Source: DASUCS01 sp041166385
GTDB lineage: Bacteria; Actinomycetota; Acidimicrobiia; Acidimicrobiales; JACDCH01
Assembly (NCBI GenBank): GCA_041166385.1
Contig: JBEEFW010000023.1
Coordinates: 1 to 64,000, forward strand
DNA: 64,000 bases
Reading direction: 5' to 3'
The notes beneath the pieces were generated by a model. The model saw only the letters and a program-made list of their open reading frames with translations, did no database searches and was not told the origin of the DNA. Positions 51,498 through 60,304 of this stretch are shown piece by piece. The first letter of the stretch is position 1. Every line of letters starts with the position of its first letter. A program made the translations under genes and the position numbers.

Positions 51498-54091
51498 CGT
51501 CCGACGCCTCGACGGTGCTCGAAGTCCTTCAAGGTCGAGCGCGGCGCGATCCGCAGCAGCATGCGCTGCTCGCACCGGGCCGGCAGCCAGCCTCGAACAC
51601 CGACGTGCTGGGCCACGTGACCAACGTCGTGCAGTTCCTGCGCTCGGCGGGGATCACGCAGACGGACAGGGTGGCCCTCGCGTTGCCGAACGGTCCGGAC
51701 CTGGCGACCGCCCTACTCGGCGCCATCACGGCGGCGACGTGCGCGCCGCTCGCACCCGACCAGCCGAAGGCGGCGCTCGAGAGCCAGTTGGCGAACCTGC
51801 GAGCGCGCGTGCTCGTCGTCACCGACGTGCGAGGAGGTGCGGCGCGCGAGGCGGCGGCCGCGCTGCGGATCCCCGTGCTCGATCTCGAGCTCGGTGAGCG
51901 CGCTGGCGAGTTCACGCTCCGTTCCTCCACGACGACGTCGGCCTCCGGGGTGGACAAAGGTGCCGTCGCTGACGGCTCCCTGCTGCTGTTCACCTCGGGT
52001 ACCACCAGCACACCCAAACTCGTTCCGCTGACGGAAGCGAGCCTGCTGCGTTCAGCCGCCAACGTCGCGGCATCGATCGAGCTCCGGCCGACTGACCGTT
52101 GCCTCAATGTGATGCCGCTGTTCCACATCCACGGGATCGTCGCGGCGCTGCTCGGCTCGCTCTCCGCGGGCGGAAGCGTTGTCTGCACGCCGGGGTTCGC
52201 GGCGACCGACGTGCTGCGTTGGGTCGACGCGTTCGAGCCCACCTGGTACACGGCGGTGCCGACCATCCATCAAGCGATGCTGGACGCCGTCCGACGCGGC
52301 GAGCGCGAGCCGTCGTGGCCGACGCTGCGCGTCATCAGATCCTCGTCGGCCGCGCTGCCGGTGCGGGTGGCGGCGGAGCTGGAGAGCGTCTTCGGTGTAC
52401 CGGTCATCGAGGCCTACGGGATGACCGAGGCGGCGCATCAGATGACCAGCAACCCGATGCCGCCCGCGATGCGCAAGGCTGGAACGGTCGGCCGACCAGC
52501 AGGACCAGAGGTCGCGGTGATCGACGACGACCGACGGCACCTCCCGGCGGGAGCCGAGGGGCATGTCGTGATTCGTGGCTCGACGGTCATCGCGGGCTAC
52601 CTCGACAATCCGGCGGCGAACGCATCCGACTTCGACAACGGGTGGTTCCGGACGGGTGACCTCGGCCGTTTCGATGACGACGGCTACCTGACGCTCATCG
52701 GCCGGTCCAAGGAGATGATCAACCGCGGCGGCGAGAAGTTGGCGCCGCGCGAAGTCGACGACGCACTGCTCGAGCACCCGGAGGTTCTGCATGCGGTCGC
52801 ATTCGCGATCCCGCATCCCCGGCTCGGCGAGGAGGCGGCGGCGGCGGTCGTGTTGCGAGCACAGGCTCGGGTGACGGCGGCCGAGTTGCGGGTGTTCGCC
52901 GCGGAGCGGCTGGCGCCGTTCAAGGTGCCGCGCCGCGTGGTTGTCGTGGATGAGATCCCGCGCGGGCCCAGCGGCAAGCTGCTCCGGACGCAGCTCGCCG
53001 ACCTTCTCGGTCTCACGGAGCTGTCGAAGGCTGCGGGCTCGCGTTCACGCGTTGATCCCGTCGACGATCTCGAGGCCGAGCTTCAGGAGCTGTGGCAACG
53101 GGTGCTCGGGCTCGACGAGCCGCCGAGCACCGATGCCGAGTTCTTCGAGCTCGGTGGCGACTCGCTCCACGCGGTCGAGCTGTTCGAGGCGATCGAAGCA
53201 ACGTTCGGACGGCGTCTCGCCGCCACCCTGTTGCTCACGGCTCCGACCGTGCGTGACATGGCCGCGGAACTGCGCGCGGCCGCTCCTGACGACACGTTCG
53301 TGACCGTGGTGGCGGTCCAACCCGAGGGCTCGAAGCCGCCGCTGTTCTGTCTGTTTCGAGCCGGATCAATCGTCGCTACTCGGCACCTCGCGCACGGCCT
53401 CGGACGGGAGCAACCCGTCTACGGGCTCTGGATCCCCGCGATGCACGGTCCCCCCGAAGCGGCTGGATCGATCGAAGAGATCGCGGCGTTGGGTGTCCAG
53501 GCGATACGCACGACGCAACCGGTTGGTCCGTATTTTCTGCTCGGTCATTCGCTCGGCGCCGTTGTGACCTACGAGATGGCGAGGCAGCTCGCGAGCGACG
53601 GCGACCGCATCGGTCTGGTGGTCATTGCAGATGCGCTGCATCCGAAGGTCGTGGATGCTCGATGGCATCGGCGGCGATCGTTTCGCTACCGAACGCGGAA
53701 GCTGTTCAGCCGACGGGGCCCGGCGGTGGTGGCGTACCGGGTTCGATCGATGCTCGGGCTTCGACCACCAGCTCCCCCGCTTCCCCCGCTTCCGGGTGCT
53801 GACGCACTCGTGGACTGGGCGGCGGCCAGCGAACGCGAGCGACGGTACGTTCCTGGACCGGCGCCCGGTCCTGTCGCGGTGCTGGCCACCCGCGCGTTCA
53901 TCAACGCGGCCGGCAGCCCCGATCTCGGTTGGGCCGACGATCTCGCCGCGGGATGGTGGGCGCACGAGGTGCCGGGCAGCCACGACACGATGATCGGCGA
54001 ACCCCACGTGCACGTCCTCACCGCGCGGCTCCGCGACAGCCTGGATCGAGCGGTCGCGTCGCCGATCAGCTCAGCCACGCCGTCCCGATGA
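51494..54091 (+). CDS. Adenylation-carrier-thioesterase protein (NRPS-like)
   Basis: An 865-residue protein starting at a GTG overlapping the upstream stop. The adenylation domain (1-510) has LLFTSGTTSTPKLVPLT, YGMTEAAHQM, and GRSKEMINRGGEKLAPREVD, with the A10 Lys in GPSGKLLRT. It resembles oxalyl/acyl-CoA synthetases more than amino-acid A domains. The carrier has FFELGGDSLHAV with S557 for phosphopantetheine. The type I thioesterase (about 610-865) has GHSLGAV with S686. It probably activates and releases an acyl group. It ends 26 bases into the convergent regulator gene. Confidence 0.88.
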   Translation: MTSDASTVLEVLQGRARRDPQQHALLAPGRQPASNTDVLGHVTNVVQFLRSAGITQTDRVALALPNGPDLATALLGAITAATCAPLAPDQPKAALESQLANLRARVLVVTDVRGGAAREAAAALRIPVLDLELGERAGEFTLRSSTTTSASGVDKGAVADGSLLLFTSGTTSTPKLVPLTEASLLRSAANVAASIELRPTDRCLNVMPLFHIHGIVAALLGSLSAGGSVVCTPGFAATDVLRWVDAFEPTWYTAVPTIHQAMLDAVRRGEREPSWPTLRVIRSSSAALPVRVAAELESVFGVPVIEAYGMTEAAHQMTSNPMPPAMRKAGTVGRPAGPEVAVIDDDRRHLPAGAEGHVVIRGSTVIAGYLDNPAANASDFDNGWFRTGDLGRFDDDGYLTLIGRSKEMINRGGEKLAPREVDDALLEHPEVLHAVAFAIPHPRLGEEAAAAVVLRAQARVTAAELRVFAAERLAPFKVPRRVVVVDEIPRGPSGKLLRTQLADLLGLTELSKAAGSRSRVDPVDDLEAELQELWQRVLGLDEPPSTDAEFFELGGDSLHAVELFEAIEATFGRRLAATLLLTAPTVRDMAAELRAAAPDDTFVTVVAVQPEGSKPPLFCLFRAGSIVATRHLAHGLGREQPVYGLWIPAMHGPPEAAGSIEEIAALGVQAIRTTQPVGPYFLLGHSLGAVVTYEMARQLASDGDRIGLVVIADALHPKVVDARWHRRRSFRYRTRKLFSRRGPAVVAYRVRSMLGLRPPAPPLPPLPGADALVDWAAASERERRYVPGPAPGPVAVLATRAFINAAGSPDLGWADDLAAGWWAHEVPGSHDTMIGEPHVHVLTARLRDSLDRAVASPISSATPSR

Positions 54092-55172
54092 TGTTGGCCA
54101 TGCCTTGCATGAAGTGCGCGTCGCCCGGATGAAATGAGTTGGCCGTCGAGCTTTCGGCGATGAGCACGCCGCGTACGCCGTCGGGGCCGAAGATGGGCGC
54201 GCCGATCGCCGATCGCGTCGGAGTGCCGGGCTGGACGGGCGAGCCGTCGAATCGCGGGTCGTACTCGAGGTTGTCGACGACGACGACCTTCCGCGTGAGT
54301 GCGATATGACCGGCGAACGATCGACTTCCAGCGGGAACCTCGATGGCCTCGCTGATCTCTGGAGAAGCGGCGCGCAGGTGGAATTCGCTGCTGCCGTCAG
54401 CGATCATCTCGAGCACGGTGACGTGGTCCGTCTGGAGCAGCCGGCAAACAGTGTCGACCGCCTCCGTCAACAGCATCGCGGCGCGGCGAGGGTCTGCTTG
54501 CGCGCGAAGCACCTGGGAGCCGAGCAACCCCAGCGCTTCTGATTGACGGTCGCGGGTTTCCATCGCGCGCTCACGCTGGTCGCGTTCGGTGATGTCGGTC
54601 ACGAGCGCGACTCCACCTTCGTAGACGCCGGCCTGGTTGACGAGCGGCGTCGTGTGGATCTCCGCGAGGAACATCGATCCGTCGGCGCGGCGCAGCCGTT
54701 GGGTGAAGCGCACCTTCTCGCCGCCACGTACCAACGCGGTGCGCTCTTTGACGAGCGGCACCTCCGCCGGGTCGAAGAAGTCGAGGACCGGAATGACGAC
54801 GAGCTCGTCGATCGAATAACCCATGATCTCCGCCATCCGCCGGTTCACGTACCGCGTCCGTAGGTCGCGCGAGACCCACACGCCTTGCTCGGCGGCGTGG
54901 AGGATCTGGCCGTAGAGCAACGCCTCGGCTTCGCCCTCGGGCAGCCCCTGCGGGCCGACATTTGCCACTCGGGCGATCGCCGCCGCGAGGGTGAGCCCTT
55001 CGCCGAGCAGCCGAAGCACCGTGTTGACGCGTTCGACGTCCGTTTCGGCGTACACCCGATGGCCGGCGGGGGAGCGCTCCGGGTTGAGAAAGTTGAACCG
55101 CGCCTCCCAGGCGCGCAACGTGCTCACGCCCACACCCGTCCGTCGGGCGAGATCCCCCACACGCATGCCCAT
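54066..55172 (-). CDS. MerR-PAS-GAF regulator
   Basis: A 368-residue protein. Residues 1-65 form a MerR-type winged helix (GDLARRTGVGVSTLRAWE, then RSPAGHRVYAETDVERV). Residues 80-200 are a PAS domain (GVWVSRDLRTRYVNRRMAEI). Residues 215-365 are a GAF domain (AVDTVCRLLQTDHVTVLEMI). It probably senses a small ligand or redox change and controls transcription. It converges on the RiPP-like unit with a 26-base overlap, so it is not in that operon. An alternative start is the second Met (55166). Confidence 0.85.
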   Translation of the reverse strand: MGMRVGDLARRTGVGVSTLRAWEARFNFLNPERSPAGHRVYAETDVERVNTVLRLLGEGLTLAAAIARVANVGPQGLPEGEAEALLYGQILHAAEQGVWVSRDLRTRYVNRRMAEIMGYSIDELVVIPVLDFFDPAEVPLVKERTALVRGGEKVRFTQRLRRADGSMFLAEIHTTPLVNQAGVYEGGVALVTDITERDQRERAMETRDRQSEALGLLGSQVLRAQADPRRAAMLLTEAVDTVCRLLQTDHVTVLEMIADGSSEFHLRAASPEISEAIEVPAGSRSFAGHIALTRKVVVVDNLEYDPRFDGSPVQPGTPTRSAIGAPIFGPDGVRGVLIAESSTANSFHPGDAHFMQGMANIIGTAWLS

Positions 55173-55294
55173 CCCGCGGCGACCGTACGAGGCCGCTACA
55201 TCACCGACAAGACCTGTCGTTACGGAATGGAGGCCAGTTCTTGGACAACGTGTGCAGGAGTGTGATTTTCGAGATTGAGGCGGTGGCCGCCTCG

Positions 55295-56035
55295 TCAATC
55301 GTCGAGGGCGAGGCAACCTCTCACCGCGGCTTCCGCCGCCAGGCGGGCGGCCAAGGCTGAGTCGTGCGTCAGGCGTTCGAGGTTGGCCGCGAGCTGCGGG
55401 TCGCTCGCGATCAACCGTCCGAGCGCCTCCCGGTTCCCAGAACCGTCCTGGTTGGTGAGCGCGATGATCCGTTCGTCGAGCAGACCGTCGAAGTGGCGAT
55501 CGCCGATGCAGCGGTAAACGGACCATGCGCAGCCGCGCGGCGAGCACACCTCCGCCACCGCGGATGACTCCATGTCCACGCCGACGCAGCCCTGCTCGTA
55601 GAAGCGCTCACTGAGCTCGCGGTCGAGGCTCACACCCTCGGTCGTGACGAGCTTGCCGGCCAGTGGCGCGTCTCCGGGTGGAGTGTGTCGGTATTCCGCG
55701 CCGCTCGTGTGATCGATCACGATCTCCGGATTGATCAGGGTGCCGACCTCGAGGTTCGGGTCGAGTCCGCCGCAGATACCGGCGATCATCACGTGGTCCA
55801 CGCGGACGTGACCCGTGGCCGTCTCGTCGAGCAAGCGTGACGTTGCGGCTCGGGTGAGCGGGGGTCCCATGCCGATGTGGATGGCGGTGACGTCCGAGCT
55901 CCCGACTCGACCGGTCCACGGCGCGCCCTTGGCGTCGCTCGTCGGGGTCAGGCCGAAGGCGGTGACGATCGCGTCCATCTCGAGCGGCATCGGGGCGAGG
56001 ACCACGACGTGACGGTTGCCGGAGGCGTTGGGCAT
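55295..56035 (-). CDS. MTA/SAH nucleosidase-like protein
   Basis: A 246-residue protein of the phosphorylase/nucleosidase superfamily. Evidence is VVVLAPMPLEMDAI at the N-terminus, HIGMGPPLTRAATS, MIAGICGGLDPNLEVG, and CVGVDMESSAVAEV, the base and ribose loop that is the family signature. It cleaves the N-glycosidic bond of adenosyl or other purine nucleosides. The start ATG ending at 56035 is chosen for the conserved strand that follows. It is divergent from the tautomerase. Confidence 0.85.
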   Translation of the reverse strand: MPNASGNRHVVVLAPMPLEMDAIVTAFGLTPTSDAKGAPWTGRVGSSDVTAIHIGMGPPLTRAATSRLLDETATGHVRVDHVMIAGICGGLDPNLEVGTLINPEIVIDHTSGAEYRHTPPGDAPLAGKLVTTEGVSLDRELSERFYEQGCVGVDMESSAVAEVCSPRGCAWSVYRCIGDRHFDGLLDERIIALTNQDGSGNREALGRLIASDPQLAANLERLTHDSALAARLAAEAAVRGCLALDD

Positions 56036-56186
56036 GACCCACAGCTTGCCCGCCACGAGAGTGGGGTGAACGCCCCACGGCCGGAGTTGGTGTCGGTGGG
56101 TGATCTGTCCGATGCGCCCGGATCGGCTGATGGCGGACGATGCGGTTGCCGTCACCGAGGCGGCCACGAAAACGAAGGAGACCGCA

Positions 56187-56426
56187 ATGCCGTTGATCAA
56201 CGTGAAGGTCATGGAGAACGTGCTGTCGGACGACCAGAAGCGCGAGCTCGCCACCCGCTTCACCGACACGTTCGCCGATGTGGTCGGCGAAGCCGCCCGC
56301 CCGTTGACCTGGGTCATCGTCGAGGACATCCGCACCGGCCAGCTGGTCATCGGCGGCGACTCGATCACGACCGAAGCCGTGAAGGATTTGCTGGCGCAGC
56401 CGCAGGCCGTCGCCGCATCCCGGTGA
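56187..56426 (+). CDS. 4-oxalocrotonate tautomerase-like protein
   Basis: A 79-residue tautomerase. After Met removal the catalytic Pro is residue 1 (MPLINVKVMEN). GAAGGAG precedes the ATG by 7 bases. The fold beta-alpha-beta-beta is complete, and the length fits the small 4-OT/MIF-like group. The substrate is unknown. A strong hairpin follows 37 bases after its stop. Confidence 0.88.
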   Translation: MPLINVKVMENVLSDDQKRELATRFTDTFADVVGEAARPLTWVIVEDIRTGQLVIGGDSITTEAVKDLLAQPQAVAASR

Positions 56427-56463
56427 CCGCCGACCCGGTCGGCCGGCTCATCGAACTTGGAAG

Positions 56464-56492
56464 GGACGGCGAGGCAGCCCACCTCGCCGTCC
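56464..56492 (+). terminator. Intrinsic-terminator-like hairpin after the tautomerase
   Basis: GGACGGCGAGG (56464-56474) and CCTCGCCGTCC (56482-56492) pair perfectly over 11 bases with a 7-base loop. No clear U-run follows. The hairpin makes it likely that translation of the next protein begins downstream of it (GTG at 56510) rather than at the GTG that overlaps the tautomerase stop (56423). Confidence 0.6.
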
Positions 56493-56509
56493 GCGAAACT
56501 GGAGGAACG

Positions 56510-57076
56510 GTGGGATCGGAGAAGACGCACATGCTGGGACCAGTGGAACAACTCGAGGTGGTGATGCCGGCGTTTGTACGGCTGATCCGTGACGACGATG
56601 AGTTCCTCGACCTCGTGACGCCGTGCGAAGGGTGGGTCGTCCGCGATCTCCTGGGCCACATCAACGGAGGTGCTCGCATGTTCGCGGCGGCCCTCGAGGA
56701 ACGGGAAGTTCGGGAAAAGCCCCTTGGTGACCATCCCTCCACCGCGGTGGCGGAAGCACTCACCGAGTTCGACACGGCGGTGCGGAGCCCGGGAGCGCTC
56801 GAGCGGACCGTGAACTCGCCGTTCGGAGCAATGCCGGGCGAGGCGTTCGCTCGTCTCGCGGCGCTCGATCTCCTCGTGCACACGTGGGACGTGTCGCGTG
56901 CGTCGAACCAAGACCCAGGCATTCCTGACGAGGTGGTCGAGGCGGTCGACGGCTTCGCCCGCCAGGCGATCACCGACGATCTCCGCACACCGGGCGTGTT
57001 CGGACCAGAGGTCGCGCCGGCCGCGAAGAGCAGCCGACTCGATGCGCTGGCCGCGTTCACCGGCCGTCGCCCGTGA
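56510..57076 (+). CDS. Mycothiol-dependent maleylpyruvate-isomerase-like (DinB-fold) protein
   Basis: A 188-residue protein from the GTG at 56510, preceded by GGAGG (56501-56505). It shows TPCEGWVVRDLLGHINGGARMF and LDLLVHTWDVSRAS, the two helices with metal His residues (GH and HTWD) of the DinB/MDMPI family (TIGR03086 type). It probably performs a mycothiol-linked step, supporting an actinobacterial host. The longer start at 56423 is possible. Its stop overlaps the LuxR gene start (GTGA). Confidence 0.82.
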   Translation: MGSEKTHMLGPVEQLEVVMPAFVRLIRDDDEFLDLVTPCEGWVVRDLLGHINGGARMFAAALEEREVREKPLGDHPSTAVAEALTEFDTAVRSPGALERTVNSPFGAMPGEAFARLAALDLLVHTWDVSRASNQDPGIPDEVVEAVDGFARQAITDDLRTPGVFGPEVAPAAKSSRLDALAAFTGRRP

Positions 57077-58731
57077 CAGGTGGGCCGGCGCGAGCGCGAG
57101 AGGCGCTGGCCCACCACGACTGGGTGACGGCCTACGAACTGCTGCAGTCCACGGACGCGCGGGAACTCGACGCCGACGCACTCGACGGGTTCGCGGACGC
57201 AGCGTGGTGGATGAGTCGCCTCGACGAGTGCATCGAGGCCCGCGGCGCCGCGTACCACGCCTATCAAGCGAACGGCGACGGTCGACGCGCCGGGCAGTGC
57301 GCCGTCTGGTTGTTCGAGCATCACTGCTTCAAGGCCCAGCCGGCGATCGCCGGCACATGGTTGCGCCGCGGTCGTCGCGCCCTCGCTGATCACCAGGAAT
57401 GCATCGAATACGGAAACCTGCTGCTACGCGAGGGAGAGCTGCTGCACTCATCCGGTGAGCTCGAAGAGGCCTCGAAGCTCGCGCTCGAAGCGATCGAGCT
57501 CGCGCGCCGGCTCGGCAGTGACGAACTCGAAGCACTCGCGCTGCAAACCGCCGGAAGGCTGGCGATCGATCAGGGCCGCGCCGACGACGGATTGAAGCAG
57601 CTCGACGAGGCGATGCTGTTCGCGGTCGAGGGCCGTCTCAGCCCCTACGCGACGGGCAAGGTGTACTGCAGCCTGATCAGCGCGTGTGACGAGATCGGCG
57701 ACCTGTCGAGGGCGGCGGAGTGGACCGAAGCGACGACGCAGTGGTCGCAACGCAATCCGCTGGCCGTGTTCCCCGGACTGTGTCGCGTGCACCATGCCCA
57801 GATCCTCGGCTGGCGCGGGTCGTGGACGGAAGCCGTCGAGGAGGCCCATCGCGCGTGCGGCGAGCTCGAGGACGTCAACGTCGGCAACGCCGCGGCGGCC
57901 TGGTCGGAGATCGGCGAGATCCGGCGCCGGATCGGTGATCTCGACGGGGCCGAAGTCGCGTTTCACCGCGCGGAGGAGCTCTGCGGTCGACCCCAAGCGG
58001 GGGTCGCGCTGCTGCGACTCGCGCAAGGGCGTCTCGCCGAGGCGCGCCAGATCATCCAAGGCGCGCTTGCGGGGGAGACGTGGAACCGACTCGCTCGAGC
58101 AAAGCTCCTTCCGGCCGGGATCCAGATCGACATCGCTGGCGGCGAGCTCGACTCGGCCGCGGCGGCGGTCGATGAGCTCGAAGCCATCGCCGCGCCCCAT
58201 GCCGGGTCCATGCTCGAGGCGATGGCAACCACGTGTCGCGGTCGGCTCGCTCTCGCCCGAGCGGACACCGAGGTCGCGTGCCCCAGCCTGCGTCGAGCAG
58301 TCGAGATGTGGCTGGCGCTCGACGTTCCCTACGAGGCCGCGACCGCGCGATTGTTGCTCGGGCAGTCGTGCCGGCAGGCGGGCGACGAGGACGGCGCGAC
58401 CTTCTCGTTGTCGGCCGCAGTGCGGGTGTTCGACGAGCTCGGAGCGATCCTCGACGCGCGTCATACGCGCGCGATCAGCGAACCAGCGACCGCCGACGCG
58501 CTTCCTCGCGGCCTCACCGCCCGCGAAGCGCAGGTGCTGGAACTCCTCGCGCTGGGGAGTACGAACAAGGTGATCGCCGCCGAGTTGGGCGTCAGCATCA
58601 AGACCGTCGCCCGCCATCTCGAGAACATCTTCCTCAAGATCGAGGTGTCGACCCGTTCCGCCGCGACTGCATTCGCACTGGCGCATGGGCTCGCGAGCAG
58701 GAACGAGCAGCCGGGCTCCCGTCGGATGTAG
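57073..58731 (+). CDS. LuxR-family regulator with TPR array
   Basis: A 552-residue protein starting at a GTG overlapping the previous stop. Residues 20-470 are TPR-like helices. The C-terminal HTH (about 480-545) has LTAREAQVLELLALGSTNKV, SIKTVARHLENIFLKI and STRSAATAFAL. It has no AAA ATPase part. It is translationally coupled to the isomerase-like gene and may control it. The ligand is unknown. Confidence 0.87.
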   Translation: MTGGPARAREALAHHDWVTAYELLQSTDARELDADALDGFADAAWWMSRLDECIEARGAAYHAYQANGDGRRAGQCAVWLFEHHCFKAQPAIAGTWLRRGRRALADHQECIEYGNLLLREGELLHSSGELEEASKLALEAIELARRLGSDELEALALQTAGRLAIDQGRADDGLKQLDEAMLFAVEGRLSPYATGKVYCSLISACDEIGDLSRAAEWTEATTQWSQRNPLAVFPGLCRVHHAQILGWRGSWTEAVEEAHRACGELEDVNVGNAAAAWSEIGEIRRRIGDLDGAEVAFHRAEELCGRPQAGVALLRLAQGRLAEARQIIQGALAGETWNRLARAKLLPAGIQIDIAGGELDSAAAAVDELEAIAAPHAGSMLEAMATTCRGRLALARADTEVACPSLRRAVEMWLALDVPYEAATARLLLGQSCRQAGDEDGATFSLSAAVRVFDELGAILDARHTRAISEPATADALPRGLTAREAQVLELLALGSTNKVIAAELGVSIKTVARHLENIFLKIEVSTRSAATAFALAHGLASRNEQPGSRRM

Positions 58732-58776
58732 TCGAAGGTCGCGTCGAGTTTGGCGGCGCGGTGTAGAACGCAGACA

Positions 58777-59313
58777 ATGAGCGACGTGGCGAGCGACGTG
58801 TATGCCAGTGAGGAGCCCGCCGATGACGCCGAGCGGGAGGTCCTGACGTGGCCCGGCTTCGGTGTGGCGACGCGGGAGTTGGCGAGTCAGATTGCTGACA
58901 GCGGTTTCCGGCCTGACATCGTGCTCGCGGTTGCGCGCGGAGGGCTGACGGTGGCGGGTGCGCTCGCGTACGCCCTTGCGGTCAAGAACTGCTTCGCGAT
59001 GAACGTCGAGCTCTACACGGGCGTCGATCGCCGGTTGGATGTTCCGGTGGTGCTTCCGCCGACGCTCGACGTGCTCGACATCGCCGGACTCAAGGTGCTG
59101 GTGGCGGACGACGTGGCTGATACCGGCAAGACGCTCGAGCTCGTGCGCTCGTTCCTCGCCGAGCATGTCGGCGAGGCGCGTACTGCGGTGCTGTACCAGA
59201 AGTCGTGGTCGATCATCGATCCCGAGTACGTCTGGAAGCACACCGACCGGTGGATCAACTTCCCGTGGTCGACCGAGCCTCCGGTGGTCGACGCCCCCAA
59301 CCTCGACGCGTGA
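58777..59313 (+). CDS. Purine/pyrimidine phosphoribosyltransferase-like protein
   Basis: A 178-residue protein. VLVADDVADTGKTLEL is the PRPP-binding loop, and DIVLAVARGGLTVAGALAYA is the N-terminal pyrophosphate loop. Family members salvage hypoxanthine, guanine or xanthine. The start is the ATG at 58777. The next gene begins 4 bases after its stop, making a salvage pair with the nucleoside hydrolase. Confidence 0.85.
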   Translation: MSDVASDVYASEEPADDAEREVLTWPGFGVATRELASQIADSGFRPDIVLAVARGGLTVAGALAYALAVKNCFAMNVELYTGVDRRLDVPVVLPPTLDVLDIAGLKVLVADDVADTGKTLELVRSFLAEHVGEARTAVLYQKSWSIIDPEYVWKHTDRWINFPWSTEPPVVDAPNLDA

Positions 59314-59317
59314 ACGG

Positions 59318-60304
59318 TTGACTGCGCCACCCCGTCCGGTGATCGTCGACACCGACGGCGGGGTCGACGATGCCGTGGCGCTGTGGTGGGCGGTCACGGA
59401 TCCGACACTCGATGTGCTCGCGGTCACGACGGTGTGGGGCAACGTCTCGCTCGGCATCGCCACCGACAGCGTGCTGCGCGTGCTCGAGTCCGCCGGGCGC
59501 CCTGACATTCCGGTGGCGATCGGCGAGGCGGGCCCGATCGGACCGGCCCCCGAGCTGCGGCCGGCCACATTCATCCATGGCGACGACGGCCTCGGGAACA
59601 CCAACCGCCCGCCGCCGGCCGGCCACGCGGTCGACGAGCCGGCGGTCGACCTCCTGCGTCGTGTGATTCGTGAGCGACCGCATGGTGTGTCGGTGATCAC
59701 CCTTGGCCCGGTCACCAACATCGCTCGCGCGCTGCGAGACGATCCCGATGTGGCGCCGCTGGTGCGAGAGCTCGTGGTCATGGGCGGGTCGACCCGCATC
59801 GGAGGCAATGCCCTTCCGGCGGGCGAGGCCAACATCGCCCACGATCCGGAGGCCGCGCAGACGATGGTGGCGGCACCGTGGAGCACGCCGCCGCTCCTCG
59901 TCGGGCTCGATGTGACGATGCAAGCCACCTTCACCGACGACGACTTCACGCTCCTCGCGCAGCACGCAAATGCCGCGGCGGCGTTTCTCGACGAGCCGCT
60001 GCGCTTCTATCGTCGCTTCGGCTCCACACTGTCCGCGCCGAACTGCCCGTGTCACGACCTGCTGGCGGTGCTCGCCTTCTCTGATCCCGACGTCGTCGTG
60101 GACGCACCGGTCCTGCCGCTGGCCGTCGACACGGCGGGCGGTGCTGCATGGGGAGCGACGATCGTTGACTTCCGCGCACCCAAGTTCGCGGCGCTGGAAG
60201 GATCGGACCAGCCGGCGCACGCCGGGTTCTCTCCGTGGCGCATCGCCCTCGAGGTGGACGTGGATCGATTTCGCACCCGGTTCCACGAACTGATCACGAA
60301 CTAG
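59318..60304 (+). CDS. Nucleoside hydrolase
   Basis: A 328-residue hydrolase that splits ribonucleosides into base and ribose. The Asp-rich calcium site VIVDTDGGVDDAVAL is at the N-terminus; LGPVTNIARAL, VVMGGSTRIGGNALPAGEAN and GLDVTMQ are later family motifs. The TTG at 59318, 4 bases after the phosphoribosyltransferase stop, is the only good start. It overlaps the convergent lyase gene by 11 bases. Confidence 0.9.
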   Translation: MTAPPRPVIVDTDGGVDDAVALWWAVTDPTLDVLAVTTVWGNVSLGIATDSVLRVLESAGRPDIPVAIGEAGPIGPAPELRPATFIHGDDGLGNTNRPPPAGHAVDEPAVDLLRRVIRERPHGVSVITLGPVTNIARALRDDPDVAPLVRELVVMGGSTRIGGNALPAGEANIAHDPEAAQTMVAAPWSTPPLLVGLDVTMQATFTDDDFTLLAQHANAAAAFLDEPLRFYRRFGSTLSAPNCPCHDLLAVLAFSDPDVVVDAPVLPLAVDTAGGAAWGATIVDFRAPKFAALEGSDQPAHAGFSPWRIALEVDVDRFRTRFHELITN

